DNA from: Paenibacillus sp. FSL R7-0204
GTDB lineage: Bacteria; Bacillota; Bacilli; Paenibacillales; Paenibacillaceae
Reading direction: 5' to 3'
DNA length: 64,000 bases
Assembly (NCBI RefSeq): GCF_038002225.1
Contig: NZ_JBBOCA010000001.1
Span: 3,224,001-3,288,000, forward strand
In this document: positions 53,075-61,598 of the stretch, piece after piece
Numbering within the stretch: the stretch's first letter is position 1
Layout: every line of letters begins with the position of its first letter
Program-made: the position numbers and the translations under genes
Notes under the pieces: model-generated
Databases searched by the model: none
The model's input: the letters and a program-made list of their open reading frames with translations, nothing else
What the model was told of the DNA's origin: nothing

Positions 53075-53104
53075 AGAGCAGCCCGGAGTCCGGGCTGCTC
53101 TTTG
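53075..53104. terminator. Terminator between convergent DUF255 and PaaX-like genes
   Basis: AGAGCAGCCCGG (53075-53086) pairs perfectly with CCGGGCTGCTCT (53090-53101), 3-base loop, followed by TT. It lies between the two stop codons and can act for both. Confidence 0.85.
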
Positions 53105-53111
53105 CCATACC

Positions 53112-53900
53112 TTATTGGACGAAGGGCGCATAGGAAGAATCCGCAGGTATCGCCTGAGCGGCTCTAACCATGTATTCCCTCATGTCTGAGAGGACCCGTT
53201 TGCCCGGCCAATGGTCTGGCAGCAGCTCATCCGGGAGATAGGGGTCAGCCATGAACAATCCGCTTAACTCCTCTCCCATTTGCAAATATAGCAGGAAGAG
53301 CTGTAACGGCTGCCCCGCCTGAAGGGTATCCGCCAATCGCGGAGCGAATTCTTCCTTCAGCCAGACTGATTTCTTCTGGTATAAGGCTTCAATGTCGTCC
53401 AGCTGCCAGATGGCCCGCGCTTTGAGCGGTGTAATGGTACCTTCCTGAAATTGGCCTTGGAGGATCGACACCTTGCCTTCGAGCTCCAGCTTCTGGATCT
53501 GGGCTGCGACTTCGTCCTGATAGTTCCATGGTGAGATGTACACACTGTTATATAAAAGCCCATAACCCAGCTGCCCGAGTGCTGTGCGGAACAGATCGCG
53601 CTTCTTGCGTTCGGATTCGGGAACCTCCAGCATCACCACATCCCAGGTATGATCCCACTGCTCCTGATAACGGGCAGGCTTGCTGTTAATCGCCTTAATG
53701 TAGGCGAGGCCCTCGGCAGTGACGTTATACCAGGAGCGTGCCGGGGAAGCGATATAGCCCTCTTTTTTCAAGCGGGATAGGGCATTGCGGATATAGGTGG
53801 AGGTGTACCCCCTTTGCTCATAGATCTCGACAAACTGCTGGGCGCCCATCTGCTTCACCTTAGATAACAGAAACAGCATAGTTTTCTCAACGGACAGCAA
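53112..53900 (-). CDS. PaaX-like transcriptional regulator
   Basis: About 262 residues. The N-terminal winged HTH ('LSVEKTMLFLLSKVKQMGAQQFVEIYEQRGYTSTYIRNALSRLKKEGYIASPARSWYNVTAEG') is followed by the PaaX central and C-terminal pattern 'DHTWDVVMLEVPESERKKRDLFRTALGQLGYGLLYNSVYISPW'. In E. coli PaaX represses phenylacetate catabolism; Bacillota homologues have various roles. The start is unclear: a TTG at 53898-53900 with AGAGGTG 8 bp upstream is my choice; the ATG seven codons on (53879) is an alternative. No phenylacetate genes are nearby. Confidence 0.82.
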   Translation of the reverse strand: MLSVEKTMLFLLSKVKQMGAQQFVEIYEQRGYTSTYIRNALSRLKKEGYIASPARSWYNVTAEGLAYIKAINSKPARYQEQWDHTWDVVMLEVPESERKKRDLFRTALGQLGYGLLYNSVYISPWNYQDEVAAQIQKLELEGKVSILQGQFQEGTITPLKARAIWQLDDIEALYQKKSVWLKEEFAPRLADTLQAGQPLQLFLLYLQMGEELSGLFMADPYLPDELLPDHWPGKRVLSDMREYMVRAAQAIPADSSYAPFVQ

Positions 53901-54104
53901 CTTCTTCACACCTCTCTTGACAGCTGGCAGGAATAGATATATCATAAAAAACAACGAACGTAATAATTTATGTTATATTCGTCAATCGCACTGCTGGATT
54001 TGGATTTAGAGCAACTTGCTGTCATTGTATCGTAAACCTTGGGTTTTTGCACGATGCATTCCTTAGTACCTATTGAAATTAATCAAGAAGAGGAGAGGAT
54101 ATCT

Positions 54105-54794
54105 ATGAAAATTACCTACCACGGCCATTCCTGTGTTCAAATTGAGGTGAATGGCAAATCGCTGATCATCGACCCATTCATTAGCGGTAACTCTGCGGCG
54201 GTGACGAAGGTAGAGGATATTAAGACAGATGCTGTTCTGCTGACTCATGCCCATATGGATCATATCCTGGACGCTCTGCCGATTGCCGAGCAGAATCAGG
54301 CGGTGGTTGTAGCCAACGTGGAACTGGCGGGCCATCTGGGGGGCCAGGGAGCGAAAAAGACCATCGGGATGAACATTGGAGGGACGGTGGACCTTGGTTT
54401 TGCCAAGGCGACGATGATTCATGCCTTCCACACCTCAAGCATCACGCTGGAGGATGGACAGAGGATCTATGGCGGAACCCCGGCGGGTTTCATTATTGAG
54501 GCGGACGGACACACGGTGCTGCATGCAGGGGATACAGGGCTGTTCGGTGACTTGAAAATGTTCGGGGAGCTGTATGAGATCGACCTCGCGATCCTGCCAA
54601 TCGGCGGACACTTCACCATGGGGCCGGAGCATGCGCTTATCGCGGCGAAGTGGCTGGGTGCAAGACAGGTCCTTCCGGTTCACTACAATACCTTCCCGCC
54701 AATCAAGCAGGATGCCGGGGCCTTCGTTCAGGCGCTGGAGGAGGCAGGAATCCGAGGCTCGGCGCTTGCATATGGAGAGACGCTGGAGCTGTAG
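54105..54794 (+). CDS. Metallo-beta-lactamase fold hydrolase (UPF0173-type)
   Basis: 229 residues. 'MKITYHGHSCVQIEVNGKSLIIDPFISGN' at the start and 'TDAVLLTHAHMDHILDALPIAEQ' carry the HxHxDH metal motif; 'VLHAGDTGLFGDLKMFG' and 'LPVHYNTFPPI' complete the site. The family is the UPF0173 hydrolases with unknown natural substrate. The ATG at 54105 has GAGGAGAGG upstream; the frame before it is open but without a ribosome site. The gene is divergent from the PaaX-like gene; whether they are linked is not known. Confidence 0.92.
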   Translation: MKITYHGHSCVQIEVNGKSLIIDPFISGNSAAVTKVEDIKTDAVLLTHAHMDHILDALPIAEQNQAVVVANVELAGHLGGQGAKKTIGMNIGGTVDLGFAKATMIHAFHTSSITLEDGQRIYGGTPAGFIIEADGHTVLHAGDTGLFGDLKMFGELYEIDLAILPIGGHFTMGPEHALIAAKWLGARQVLPVHYNTFPPIKQDAGAFVQALEEAGIRGSALAYGETLEL

Positions 54795-54834
54795 AGCTTC
54801 TCATTCGCACACGCACCTACGCCTGCGAATCAAC

Positions 54835-54880
54835 ACAGGACTGCCCCATGAAGCTATTTCTTCTCGGGCAGTCCTGTTCT
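54835..54880. terminator. Terminator between convergent hydrolase genes
   Basis: ACAGGACTGCCC (54835-54846) pairs perfectly with GGGCAGTCCTGT (54866-54877), 19-base loop, followed by TCT. It sits 16 bp from the stop of the convergent gene. Confidence 0.8.
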
Positions 54881-54895
54881 GGCTAGGCGGATGAT

Positions 54896-55705
54896 CTACT
54901 GGGCGAAACTGGACAGCTCCCGGTTGAACCGGTCCCGCTCGTCATAGAATAATCCGTGGCCGCTGTTCTCAAAGGGAATAAGGACCGAATGCTTAATCCC
55001 TTGATGCTGTGCCTCGGCCAGCGGGAAGAAGCACACCTGATCATGAACCCCGTGCAGAATAAGGGTAGGCAGCTGTATCCGGGGGAGATCATCGAACAAC
55101 TCTTCGGCCAGCCAGGCGTTGGAGACTGCGATAGTGGACCAGCTTGCCGCCTCCAGTCCTAACAGGAAGAACCAGTCCGAGAACGGCTGTGATACCGGCT
55201 GATAGAAGAAAATATCGCCGAAATCATGCAGCATCTTGGGGCGGTCCTTGTAGGTGGACTGGATAATCTGCTCTATAGCTTCTCTGGTCGTGCCATAAGG
55301 GAAGCCCGGCCGCTGAATCAGACTGGGGGCTGCGGAAGCGAATAAGGCCAGCTTGGAGACACCATATCCCTTGTGCCGGGCCATATACCGGATCGCTACA
55401 GCTCCGCCGGTAGAGTGCCCGCCGAGTGTAATATTGTGCAGTCCCAAGGCGCCGATTACACAGCGGATATCATCTGCGAGACGGTTGTAATCGTACCCGT
55501 CAAGCGGTTTGTCAGACCGGCCGAAGCCTCTCATATCCATTCCAATGCAGCGGTAACCCATGGGCACAAGCTGATTGTACTGGTATTCGAACATTTGGTG
55601 ATTTGCTGGCCAGCCGTGAATGAAGAGTATTGTTTTGGTGCCAAGCGGGTTAAGATCATTCACATACACCTTCACATTCGGTTCTACTCTAATCCAATGT
55701 TCCAT
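54896..55705 (-). CDS. Alpha/beta hydrolase
   Basis: 269 residues of the alpha/beta-hydrolase fold: 'ILFIHGWPANHQMFEYQ' (oxyanion His-Gly), nucleophile Ser98 in GGHSTGGAVAIRY, 'LILHGVHDQVCFF' with the likely catalytic Asp and 'FENSGHGLFYDERDRFNREL' with the His. The closest types are haloperoxidase-like and proline-iminopeptidase-like esterases. GAGGGATG stands before the ATG. Substrate unknown. It is convergent with the UPF0173-type gene and divergent from the APH-type gene. Confidence 0.92.
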   Translation of the reverse strand: MEHWIRVEPNVKVYVNDLNPLGTKTILFIHGWPANHQMFEYQYNQLVPMGYRCIGMDMRGFGRSDKPLDGYDYNRLADDIRCVIGALGLHNITLGGHSTGGAVAIRYMARHKGYGVSKLALFASAAPSLIQRPGFPYGTTREAIEQIIQSTYKDRPKMLHDFGDIFFYQPVSQPFSDWFFLLGLEAASWSTIAVSNAWLAEELFDDLPRIQLPTLILHGVHDQVCFFPLAEAQHQGIKHSVLIPFENSGHGLFYDERDRFNRELSSFAQ

Positions 55706-55848
55706 TTCGCATCCCTCAATTCACTGTTGATTGGTATAGTTGGAATATGTTATTCATTGGAATAGGGAAAATGCCTAGAATATGGTCTGAGGGATTCGCA
55801 GCAGTATAATGAGCAGCAGATCGTTCCTTGGAGAGGGGAATCATAACT

Positions 55849-56718
55849 ATGAATAATGTTCTGAGCGGTATCCGCTGGCAAGAGCAGGGCGCAGATAGTG
55901 AACGGCTGCTGGCAAGGCTGGAAGAGGCGGCCGTTACCCCGATGAAGGGGGGACTGGAAGCTGAGGTGTGCGGCATTACACTGCCGGATAGGAAGCTTGT
56001 ACTGAAAATATGGAACCGCGAGTCCCGGCCGGACGTCTCGATCCAGTATCAAGTGCTGGAGCAGCTGTTCCGGCAGGGCTGCGCGGTCTCACAGCCGTAT
56101 GCCTGGGGTCTAGACGCTGAGGGTCATCAGGTGCTGTTAACCAGCTTCGATGGTATGCCTGTTAAGAAGGTAAATGCGGATAGTCTTTCCGCCATAGCAG
56201 CCAATCTGCTTGATGTACATAAGCTGCACATTGATTCAGCCAGCGGCTTGAAGGTACCGGCTTATGATTTCGCAGATTACTTCTTCCCTGCCTGGGCGGA
56301 GCAGCCGGAGATCCGAACGCTGGCGCAGGAGCTGGCGGAGCGGGGCAAGCTGACTGCCCACCAGCTGATTCATGGTGATTATCATCTGGGCAATATTCTG
56401 GAGGCTTCCGGGGCATTTACCATCATAGACTGGACGAATGTTCAGCTTGGCGATCCGAGGTATGATATTTCGTGGTCTATTTTGCTCTTTAGAGTGTATT
56501 TGGCGGAGCGGAATGCCAGTCTATACCGGTCAGCCTTTGCCGCCAACAGCAGGTATAGCCCGGCAGAGCTGGAGCTATTCGAGGCATTGGCTGCCCTGCG
56601 CTGGCTTCAGCTGCACCGGACAACGGGTGTCCCGATTCAGCGGAACACGCTGAAGGCGATCCGGGCGCTAATACGGGAGAACCGGTACGTGCCGGATAGT
56701 CTGACTGAATCCTTGTAG
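55849..56718 (+). CDS. APH family phosphotransferase
   Basis: About 289 residues of the aminoglycoside phosphotransferase/choline kinase fold. 'HQLIHGDYHLGNILEASGAFTIIDWTNVQLGDPRYDISWSIL' contains the Brenner motif (HGDYHxxN, catalytic Asp) and DFG-like DWT (Asp about 194). The N-lobe has 'LEAEVCGITLPDRKLVLKIWN' with the ATP-binding Lys. The ATG at 55849 has GAGAGGGG; the ORF is open further up without a site. It could phosphorylate an aminoglycoside, choline, a sugar or homoserine. A terminator follows at 56788. Confidence 0.88.
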   Translation: MNNVLSGIRWQEQGADSERLLARLEEAAVTPMKGGLEAEVCGITLPDRKLVLKIWNRESRPDVSIQYQVLEQLFRQGCAVSQPYAWGLDAEGHQVLLTSFDGMPVKKVNADSLSAIAANLLDVHKLHIDSASGLKVPAYDFADYFFPAWAEQPEIRTLAQELAERGKLTAHQLIHGDYHLGNILEASGAFTIIDWTNVQLGDPRYDISWSILLFRVYLAERNASLYRSAFAANSRYSPAELELFEALAALRWLQLHRTTGVPIQRNTLKAIRALIRENRYVPDSLTESL

Positions 56719-56787
56719 CGGGATACCCCGCTTGGATATTACCAGTCCTAACAAGCTCACCGTTCTCCGACCGACTAGTGCAAGCAG

Positions 56788-56827
56788 AAACGGCTACGCC
56801 ATCCTCTTAAGGACGGCGTAGCCGTTT
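56788..56827. terminator. Strong bidirectional terminator
   Basis: AAACGGCTACGCC (56788-56800) pairs with GGCGTAGCCGTTT (56815-56827); an inner TCC/GGA pairing extends the stem. It lies between convergent APH-type and small hypothetical genes, with A-run and T-run on the two sides. Confidence 0.88.
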
Positions 56828-56913
56828 GTGTCTCCATGATAACAAAGGTTGCGGGAAGCCCGCTAGCTGGGAGAAATGTGCTCCCATGGAATGCGAAGCA
56901 TGCAGCGGTTAAG

Positions 56914-57144
56914 CTACTTCTTATTTCGTTCCGGGTTCTGCGGCTTCACGCGGGCGGGCCGGGTGACCCAGTTGCTGCGGTTCATCGGCTTGACGGTATC
57001 AATCCGCTCGTTAATTACCTCGGCGCTGTGGTCCTCTGGCGCTGCGGTCTCGGCCACACCCTCGGATTCTGCGGCAGCCGGGGCTTTTTTGGACAGACCG
57101 GCACCATTATGCTTGCCCCGGTTCCATACTCTGTTCTTGCTCAT
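56914..57144 (-). CDS. Small hypothetical protein, basic
   Basis: 76 residues from the ATG at 57142-57144, preceded by GGAGTG. 'MSKNRVWNRGKHNGAGLSKKAPAAAE' is basic, then an Ala/Glu-rich linker, and the end 'NRSNWVTRPARVKPQNPERNKK' is again basic. Likely disordered. The type is common in Paenibacillus but has no named function. It stands alone, between the APH-type gene and degV. Confidence 0.65.
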   Translation of the reverse strand: MSKNRVWNRGKHNGAGLSKKAPAAAESEGVAETAAPEDHSAEVINERIDTVKPMNRSNWVTRPARVKPQNPERNKK

Positions 57145-57295
57145 CTTAATACACTCCATTTCTGTAACCATATGCTTCAACCATATCACAACTAGGACTA
57201 AGCACAAAAGTCCGATTTTGACAAGTTATAAATTGTACTATTGATCTCCGGAAAGGGTAACTATAATGGTATAGAATTGAAAGGAGAGCATTCTG

Positions 57296-58135
57296 ATGCC
57301 CATCAAGATAATTACGGATAGCGGTTCGGATCTACCCCCTGAATACACGAAGCAGTATGACATCTCCATTGTTCATTTGCCGGTCCATTTCGGCCATGAG
57401 CTAATGCCGGATGATATGAATGCCAAGGATTTCTATGACAAAATGCATGAAACGAAGGAGCTGCCGACGACTGCAAGCCCGAGTCCGCAGACCTTCCTGG
57501 ACAGCTTCAAGCAAGTGGAAGCAGGCACTGACATTCTGGTCATCTGCATGTCCTCTAATATTAGCAGTACTTATCAGACCGCAATGATCGCGAAGGAGAT
57601 GTACGAGGAAGAAGGACATCCGAATGCGATTGAAATTATAGATTCCAAGCTGTTCTCCGGCGGCTTGACCCTGATTGTCGCTATGGCGGCCAAATGGTCA
57701 CTTACCGCAGCAAGTCTGGCTGAACTGAAGGACAGAGTGCTGAAAAAGGTCGAAGAGACGACTGCGTACTTCACGCTGGATACCCTGGAGAATGTAATCA
57801 AGGGCGGACGGCTGAGCCGGATCTCCGGCGCTGTGGCTTCCGTGCTGAACATCAAGCTGCTGCTGAAGATCAGCGACGAGGGTATCGTTGAAGTGGTCGA
57901 GAAGACGCGCGGACTGCCCAAGGCGCTGACCCATTTGCTCGCTAAGCTGGACCAGAAGCAGCATGATTATGAGCAGGCGGTAATCGCCATTGTGCATAGC
58001 AATTGTGAGACGCTGGCGCTGGAGATCAAGCGGCGTATTCTGGAGAAGCATCCTTTCAAGGAGGTTCTGCTGTCCACGATGGGACCCGTGATGGGAACCT
58101 ATGCCGGCCAGGGCGGGATAGGCGTGGCTTTTTAA
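57296..58135 (+). CDS. DegV family fatty-acid-binding protein
   Basis: 279 residues with the DegV pattern: 'IITDSGSDLPPEYTKQYDISIVHLPVHFG', then 'TTASPSPQTFLDSF', 'ICMSSNISSTYQTA', 'IDSKLFSGGLTLIVAMAA' and 'LENVIKGGRLSR'. DegV proteins bind a fatty acid in the cleft; they act as FakB in the fatty acid kinase complex FakA/FakB, which feeds exogenous fatty acids into lipid synthesis. AAAGGAGAG precedes the ATG. No fakA is seen in this window. The terminator at 58170 closes it. Confidence 0.93.
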   Translation: MPIKIITDSGSDLPPEYTKQYDISIVHLPVHFGHELMPDDMNAKDFYDKMHETKELPTTASPSPQTFLDSFKQVEAGTDILVICMSSNISSTYQTAMIAKEMYEEEGHPNAIEIIDSKLFSGGLTLIVAMAAKWSLTAASLAELKDRVLKKVEETTAYFTLDTLENVIKGGRLSRISGAVASVLNIKLLLKISDEGIVEVVEKTRGLPKALTHLLAKLDQKQHDYEQAVIAIVHSNCETLALEIKRRILEKHPFKEVLLSTMGPVMGTYAGQGGIGVAF

Positions 58136-58169
58136 GCGTTCTGAACGCACAGCACTTTAAAGTATTGAT

Positions 58170-58209
58170 AACAGCCGTATACCGGACTTTCCGGTGTACG
58201 GCTGTTTGG
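58170..58209 (+). terminator. Terminator of the DegV gene
   Basis: AACAGCCGTATACCGG (58170-58185) pairs with CCGGTGTACGGCTGTT (58191-58206) with one G-T wobble, loop of 5 bases, followed by a T. Confidence 0.82.
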
Positions 58210-58313
58210 TCTGTGTATGCGGATCGAATGAACGGCGGGGAGCAGGCTGGGCACACCGGACTGGGCAGGTGCATAGTATGAAGCAAATCCAATTACACGG
58301 AGGTCATACACCT

Positions 58314-58682
58314 ATGTCGACAACTTCTTCCGGCACACAAACGCCGGTGATCTATCAGGCAGACCCGGCGGTGGTCCAGCATCTGAACGGGGTTCGCGAT
58401 TCCCTTCACCAGTCCTGTAAGCCGTATCTGAATCACCAAGTGCAGGTGCAGACCCTTGACGGTCAGATGCATGAGGGCACGCTTGCCGGTATGGACAGTA
58501 AGAATATGTACCTGGTTGTAACCATAGCCACAGATATGGGCCGCGGATATTACAATCCTTATTACAAGCCCTATCCAGGTCCGGGATATCCGGGCCCGGG
58601 CTACCCATATCCCGGTACAGTGAACAGCAATGTAATTATGCCGCTGGTCTTGTTCGAGCTGCTGACGATTTCCTTGCTCTAA
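58314..58682 (+). CDS. Small Sm-like protein with Pro/Gly/Tyr-rich C-terminus
   Basis: About 122 residues from the ATG at 58314 (GGAGGT upstream). Residues about 25-75 ('LHQSCKPYLNHQVQVQTLDGQMHEGTLAGMDSKNMYLVV') have the pattern of an Sm-like beta barrel, and a Gly/Pro/Tyr-rich tail (about 80-105, 'YYNPYYKPYPGPGYPGPGYPYPG') follows, ending in a hydrophobic helix. In Bacillota such proteins are found in spore coat or surface layers. A spore-coat role is inferred from composition only. An upstream in-frame ATG at 58278 is possible. Confidence 0.65.
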   Translation: MSTTSSGTQTPVIYQADPAVVQHLNGVRDSLHQSCKPYLNHQVQVQTLDGQMHEGTLAGMDSKNMYLVVTIATDMGRGYYNPYYKPYPGPGYPGPGYPYPGTVNSNVIMPLVLFELLTISLL

Positions 58683-58712
58683 GCAAGGCTCATAGCCCCA
58701 GGATGTGAACAG

Positions 58713-58746
58713 ACCGGATCAGCCTATCGCTGGTCCGGTGTTTCTT
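58713..58746 (+). terminator. Terminator after the Sm-like gene
   Basis: ACCGGATCAGC (58713-58723) pairs with GCTGGTCCGGT (58729-58739) with one mismatch, 5-base loop, followed by GTTTCTT. It lies 30 bp after the stop. Confidence 0.82.
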
Positions 58747-59210
58747 ATTGTTAAGAGTCAGACGCTGGACGCGCTGGAATAAGGGTAACTGTACTTTGTA
58801 CAATGGAACGCTGTAAAAACGGCTAAAATATAGGCTCTATTGTATTTTGTACATTTGAATTTCGAGAAACGGCCCCATTTCAGCTCATATGCAATATTCT
58901 AATGTACGAACTACAATTGAATATGATTTGGCGGCCAAATCGGAGGTTTTGAATGTACAAAATACAATTGGTTAGTCAAAAGCTGCTCCAGCCACGATAG
59001 AACATGGATTGGTTAGAAGGCGAAGCTAACACGTTCCGTGCCCGCCATACCTGCCTTACCTGCCATATAGGGAGTTCTACTGCGTATAATGAAGGGCTGA
59101 ACGGCTTCAACGAGCCCTTTTGCAAATTGCACACGTGAAAATAATCATGGAACCGCATTTATGAAAGCGCTATAATTTAATAGAGTCTATCAAATCAAAG
59201 GGGAAACACA
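58747..59210. other. Intergenic region carrying a four-unit repeat, no gene
   Basis: No gene is supported here. The repeat cluster is listed separately (58790-58969). TATAAT at 59171-59176 may be the -10 box of the AraC-type gene at 59211, but it lacks a clear -35. Confidence 0.6.
58790..58969. repeat. Intergenic repeat cluster of TTGTATTTTGTACATT units
   Basis: Four related units lie here: TGTACTTTGTACAA (58790-58803), ATTGTATTTTGTACATT (58839-58855), AATGTACGAACTACAATT (58901-58918) and AATGTACAAAATACAATT (58952-58969). The first two and the last two are in opposite orientation, so the cluster can fold into a large cruciform. Between units two and three, AAACGG occurs twice (58818, 58867). 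It belongs to the same class of small intergenic repeats as the one at 6039 but has different unit sequence. It precedes the AraC-type gene. Confidence 0.6.
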
Positions 59211-61466
59211 ATGAGCAAAGGAAGAATGTTCTACAGCATTTTTATACCTATACTAATTCTGGGCGTGGGACTGGTGACCGGCTTCGGAAGCTATATCTAC
59301 ATCAGTACCATCGATTCTGTGGTCGAGCGGTTCTCCAGCAGCAAGCAGAGCTATATCGAGCAGATTAAGAACAATTTGGAGCATAAGATCCAAACGATAG
59401 AATACGCGTTCAACACCTATAGCACCACCAGCTCTTTTCAGGAGGTTGTGACCCATCCGATTACCGAGCAAGACTTTATCGCCTACCGGAATGTGAATTC
59501 GCAGCTGAATTATATCGCCTCCATGGCGGCTGAAGGGACGGAATATTCGCTGATCAGTCTGGTGCAGAACTGGCAGATCCTGAATGAGAAGCTCAGCAAT
59601 CTCAGTGCCGGGGAGGTTCAGCAGCTCCGGGAGCAGTATATTGAGAATCAGGAGCAGAGCCTCTTCTGGATGAAAACGGACAAAGGCATCCGGTTCGTGA
59701 ATACACTGCCGGTGTTCTCCAGTAAGAAGCAGGCGATTGCCTTATCCGACATTTCATTACATACCCTGAATGCCACGATAAACAGCGGGGAGGATGCCTA
59801 TGTCTACATTTTGAACAAGCATGGTGAACTGATGTATGAATCCGATCCTGGCAACGGGCTGATAGCCCCGGAGCAATTCGGCAAGCTTGCCGGAACGATC
59901 AATTCCATGGAGGACAAGGGGACGGTCCAGCAGGAGGTCTCCGGCCGCGGCAGTCTTAAGCTTATCTACGCCAAGTCCTCGTATAATAACTGGATCTATC
60001 TGACCGTGCTGGATCAGGCGGAGATTACCCGCTCTCTGGAGATGACCAAGTTCGGGATCTCCGCGATGGGGCTGCTGTCGATTCTCCTGATCTGGGTGGT
60101 GGCTTATATGATCTCCCAATATTTCACCAAGCCGATTGAGCAGCTTAAGCGCAGTCTGCCCGTTATTCCACAGGTGAACTCCAGGAATGAGCTGGAATAT
60201 ATCCGGCATTCGATTGATACGATTATCTCGGAGAAGGCTTCGCTTGAGAGTCTGATCGAATCGGAAATGCCCCGGCTGGAGACGCAGCTGATCCTGAATC
60301 TGTTCCGCAGCCGCGTCTCGGCTGAGGAGCTGGAGCAGAGTCTGCTCCGGTTCGGGTACAACCTGTCAGAGAAGCACCGTTATGCGGCGATGCTGATTCA
60401 GCTGGACAGCCTGGGCGACCGGGAGGCCTCGGACAAGGATGTTCTGCTGCTTGCCGTCAATAAGATGGTGGAGGAGCTGATCCCCGCAGGTCAGCGGCTG
60501 CAGCCGATTATCCTGAATGATGATACCCAGGCCACGATCCTGACCTTCACCGGGTCCAGCGATGCCGCAATGAATAAAGAAGTGCTGGATTATGCCACGG
60601 CACTCCTGAAGGCGGTGCGCGATTATCTGAAGGTGTCGATCAGCATCGGCATCAGCAACTTTTACAGCAATCTGTTAGAGAGTAAGGAAGCCGGAGAGAT
60701 GAGCAAGCAGGCCCTGCATCAGCGGCTGAATCTGGGCAAGGAATCGATTATTTTCTATGAGGATATCTCCATGGTTGTCTCCGGTCCGGTGTCGCTGCAT
60801 TATCCGGCAGAGCTGGAGACGCAATTGTTCAATGCCATCCGGCTGGGGGATAAGGAGCAGGTCACCGCTGCGCTCTATCCGTTCCTGGCGGAGCTGATGG
60901 GCAAGAACAAGAGCACTCTGAAATTCGAGGTCATGCTGGTGCGGCTCGTGAATAATCTGATTCAGCTGGAGCAGCATCTGGGGGTTAGCGTCCTGTTGAC
61001 CCAGGATAACAATAAGCTGTATCACCGCCTGCTGGACATCCGCAATCCCGAAGAGATGGAGCGGATGCTGGTGCAGGAGGTTATTTACCCCATGATGTAC
61101 AGCATGAAGGACAAGACCAGCCAGCAGTTCCGCTGTCTCTCGGATAAGATCACCGATATTGTGCACGCGGAATATGACCGTGAGCTTACGCTGGAGGGGA
61201 TCGGCGAGCGGCTTCATTACAATCCGAATTATCTGAGCAGCATCTTCAAAAAAGAGTACGGCACCGCCTTCAGCGAATACCTCATGAACTACCGCCTGGA
61301 GATGGCCAAACGGTGGCTGACGGAGACGGATATGACGATCAAGGAGATTGCCGAGCGGCTGCAGTATCATAATCCGCAGAATTTCATCCGCTCCTTCCGC
61401 AAGAAGGAGCAAGTTACGCCTGGCGCTTACCGGAAGCTGAAGCAGGGCGAGCAGCAGATATTTTAG
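59211..61466 (+). CDS. Membrane-anchored AraC family regulator (YesN-like)
   Basis: 751 residues. TM1 (about 8-30), an extracellular sensor (about 31-280), TM2 (about 281-303), a HAMP-like linker ('YFTKPIEQLKRSL'), a central domain with degenerate GGDEF-like features ('RYAAMLIQLDSL' and 'KVSISIGISNFYSN', about 385-500), and a C-terminal AraC HTH (about 645-745, 'LTLEGIGERLHYNPNYLSSIFKKEYGTAFSEYLMNYRLEMAKRWLTETDMTIKEIAERLQYHNPQNFIRSFRKKEQVTPGAYR'). Such proteins sit next to LplB/LplC-type sugar transporters in Paenibacillus and control them. AAAGGGG precedes the ATG. It is convergent with the permease at 61599. Confidence 0.92.
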   Translation: MSKGRMFYSIFIPILILGVGLVTGFGSYIYISTIDSVVERFSSSKQSYIEQIKNNLEHKIQTIEYAFNTYSTTSSFQEVVTHPITEQDFIAYRNVNSQLNYIASMAAEGTEYSLISLVQNWQILNEKLSNLSAGEVQQLREQYIENQEQSLFWMKTDKGIRFVNTLPVFSSKKQAIALSDISLHTLNATINSGEDAYVYILNKHGELMYESDPGNGLIAPEQFGKLAGTINSMEDKGTVQQEVSGRGSLKLIYAKSSYNNWIYLTVLDQAEITRSLEMTKFGISAMGLLSILLIWVVAYMISQYFTKPIEQLKRSLPVIPQVNSRNELEYIRHSIDTIISEKASLESLIESEMPRLETQLILNLFRSRVSAEELEQSLLRFGYNLSEKHRYAAMLIQLDSLGDREASDKDVLLLAVNKMVEELIPAGQRLQPIILNDDTQATILTFTGSSDAAMNKEVLDYATALLKAVRDYLKVSISIGISNFYSNLLESKEAGEMSKQALHQRLNLGKESIIFYEDISMVVSGPVSLHYPAELETQLFNAIRLGDKEQVTAALYPFLAELMGKNKSTLKFEVMLVRLVNNLIQLEQHLGVSVLLTQDNNKLYHRLLDIRNPEEMERMLVQEVIYPMMYSMKDKTSQQFRCLSDKITDIVHAEYDRELTLEGIGERLHYNPNYLSSIFKKEYGTAFSEYLMNYRLEMAKRWLTETDMTIKEIAERLQYHNPQNFIRSFRKKEQVTPGAYRKLKQGEQQIF

Positions 61467-61513
61467 CAGGAATAGGGGCTTGGTTCAGGAGAGAGCCTGG
61501 ATCAGGGGGTCAT

Positions 61514-61557
61514 GCAGAAACGGTACCGTCCTTGCTTCAAGGCGGTACCGTTTCTGC
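61514..61557. terminator. Strong bidirectional terminator
   Basis: GCAGAAACGGTACCG (61514-61528) and CGGTACCGTTTCTGC (61543-61557) form a perfect 15-bp stem, with a small inner CCTT/AAGG helix. It lies between the convergent AraC-type and permease genes. Confidence 0.85.
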
Positions 61558-61598
61558 ATATGTTCTAACCATTTGGATGGACACTGAACGGCGGGCCG

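Noticed and set aside
56914..57244. Plus-strand frames of about 120 codons opposite the small basic gene
   Set aside because: The minus-strand frame has a good start and the composition of a known small protein type; the plus frames have none.
60675..61412. 245-codon frame on the minus strand inside the AraC-type gene
   Set aside because: It lies wholly within a clear AraC regulator, has no ribosome site and no domain pattern.
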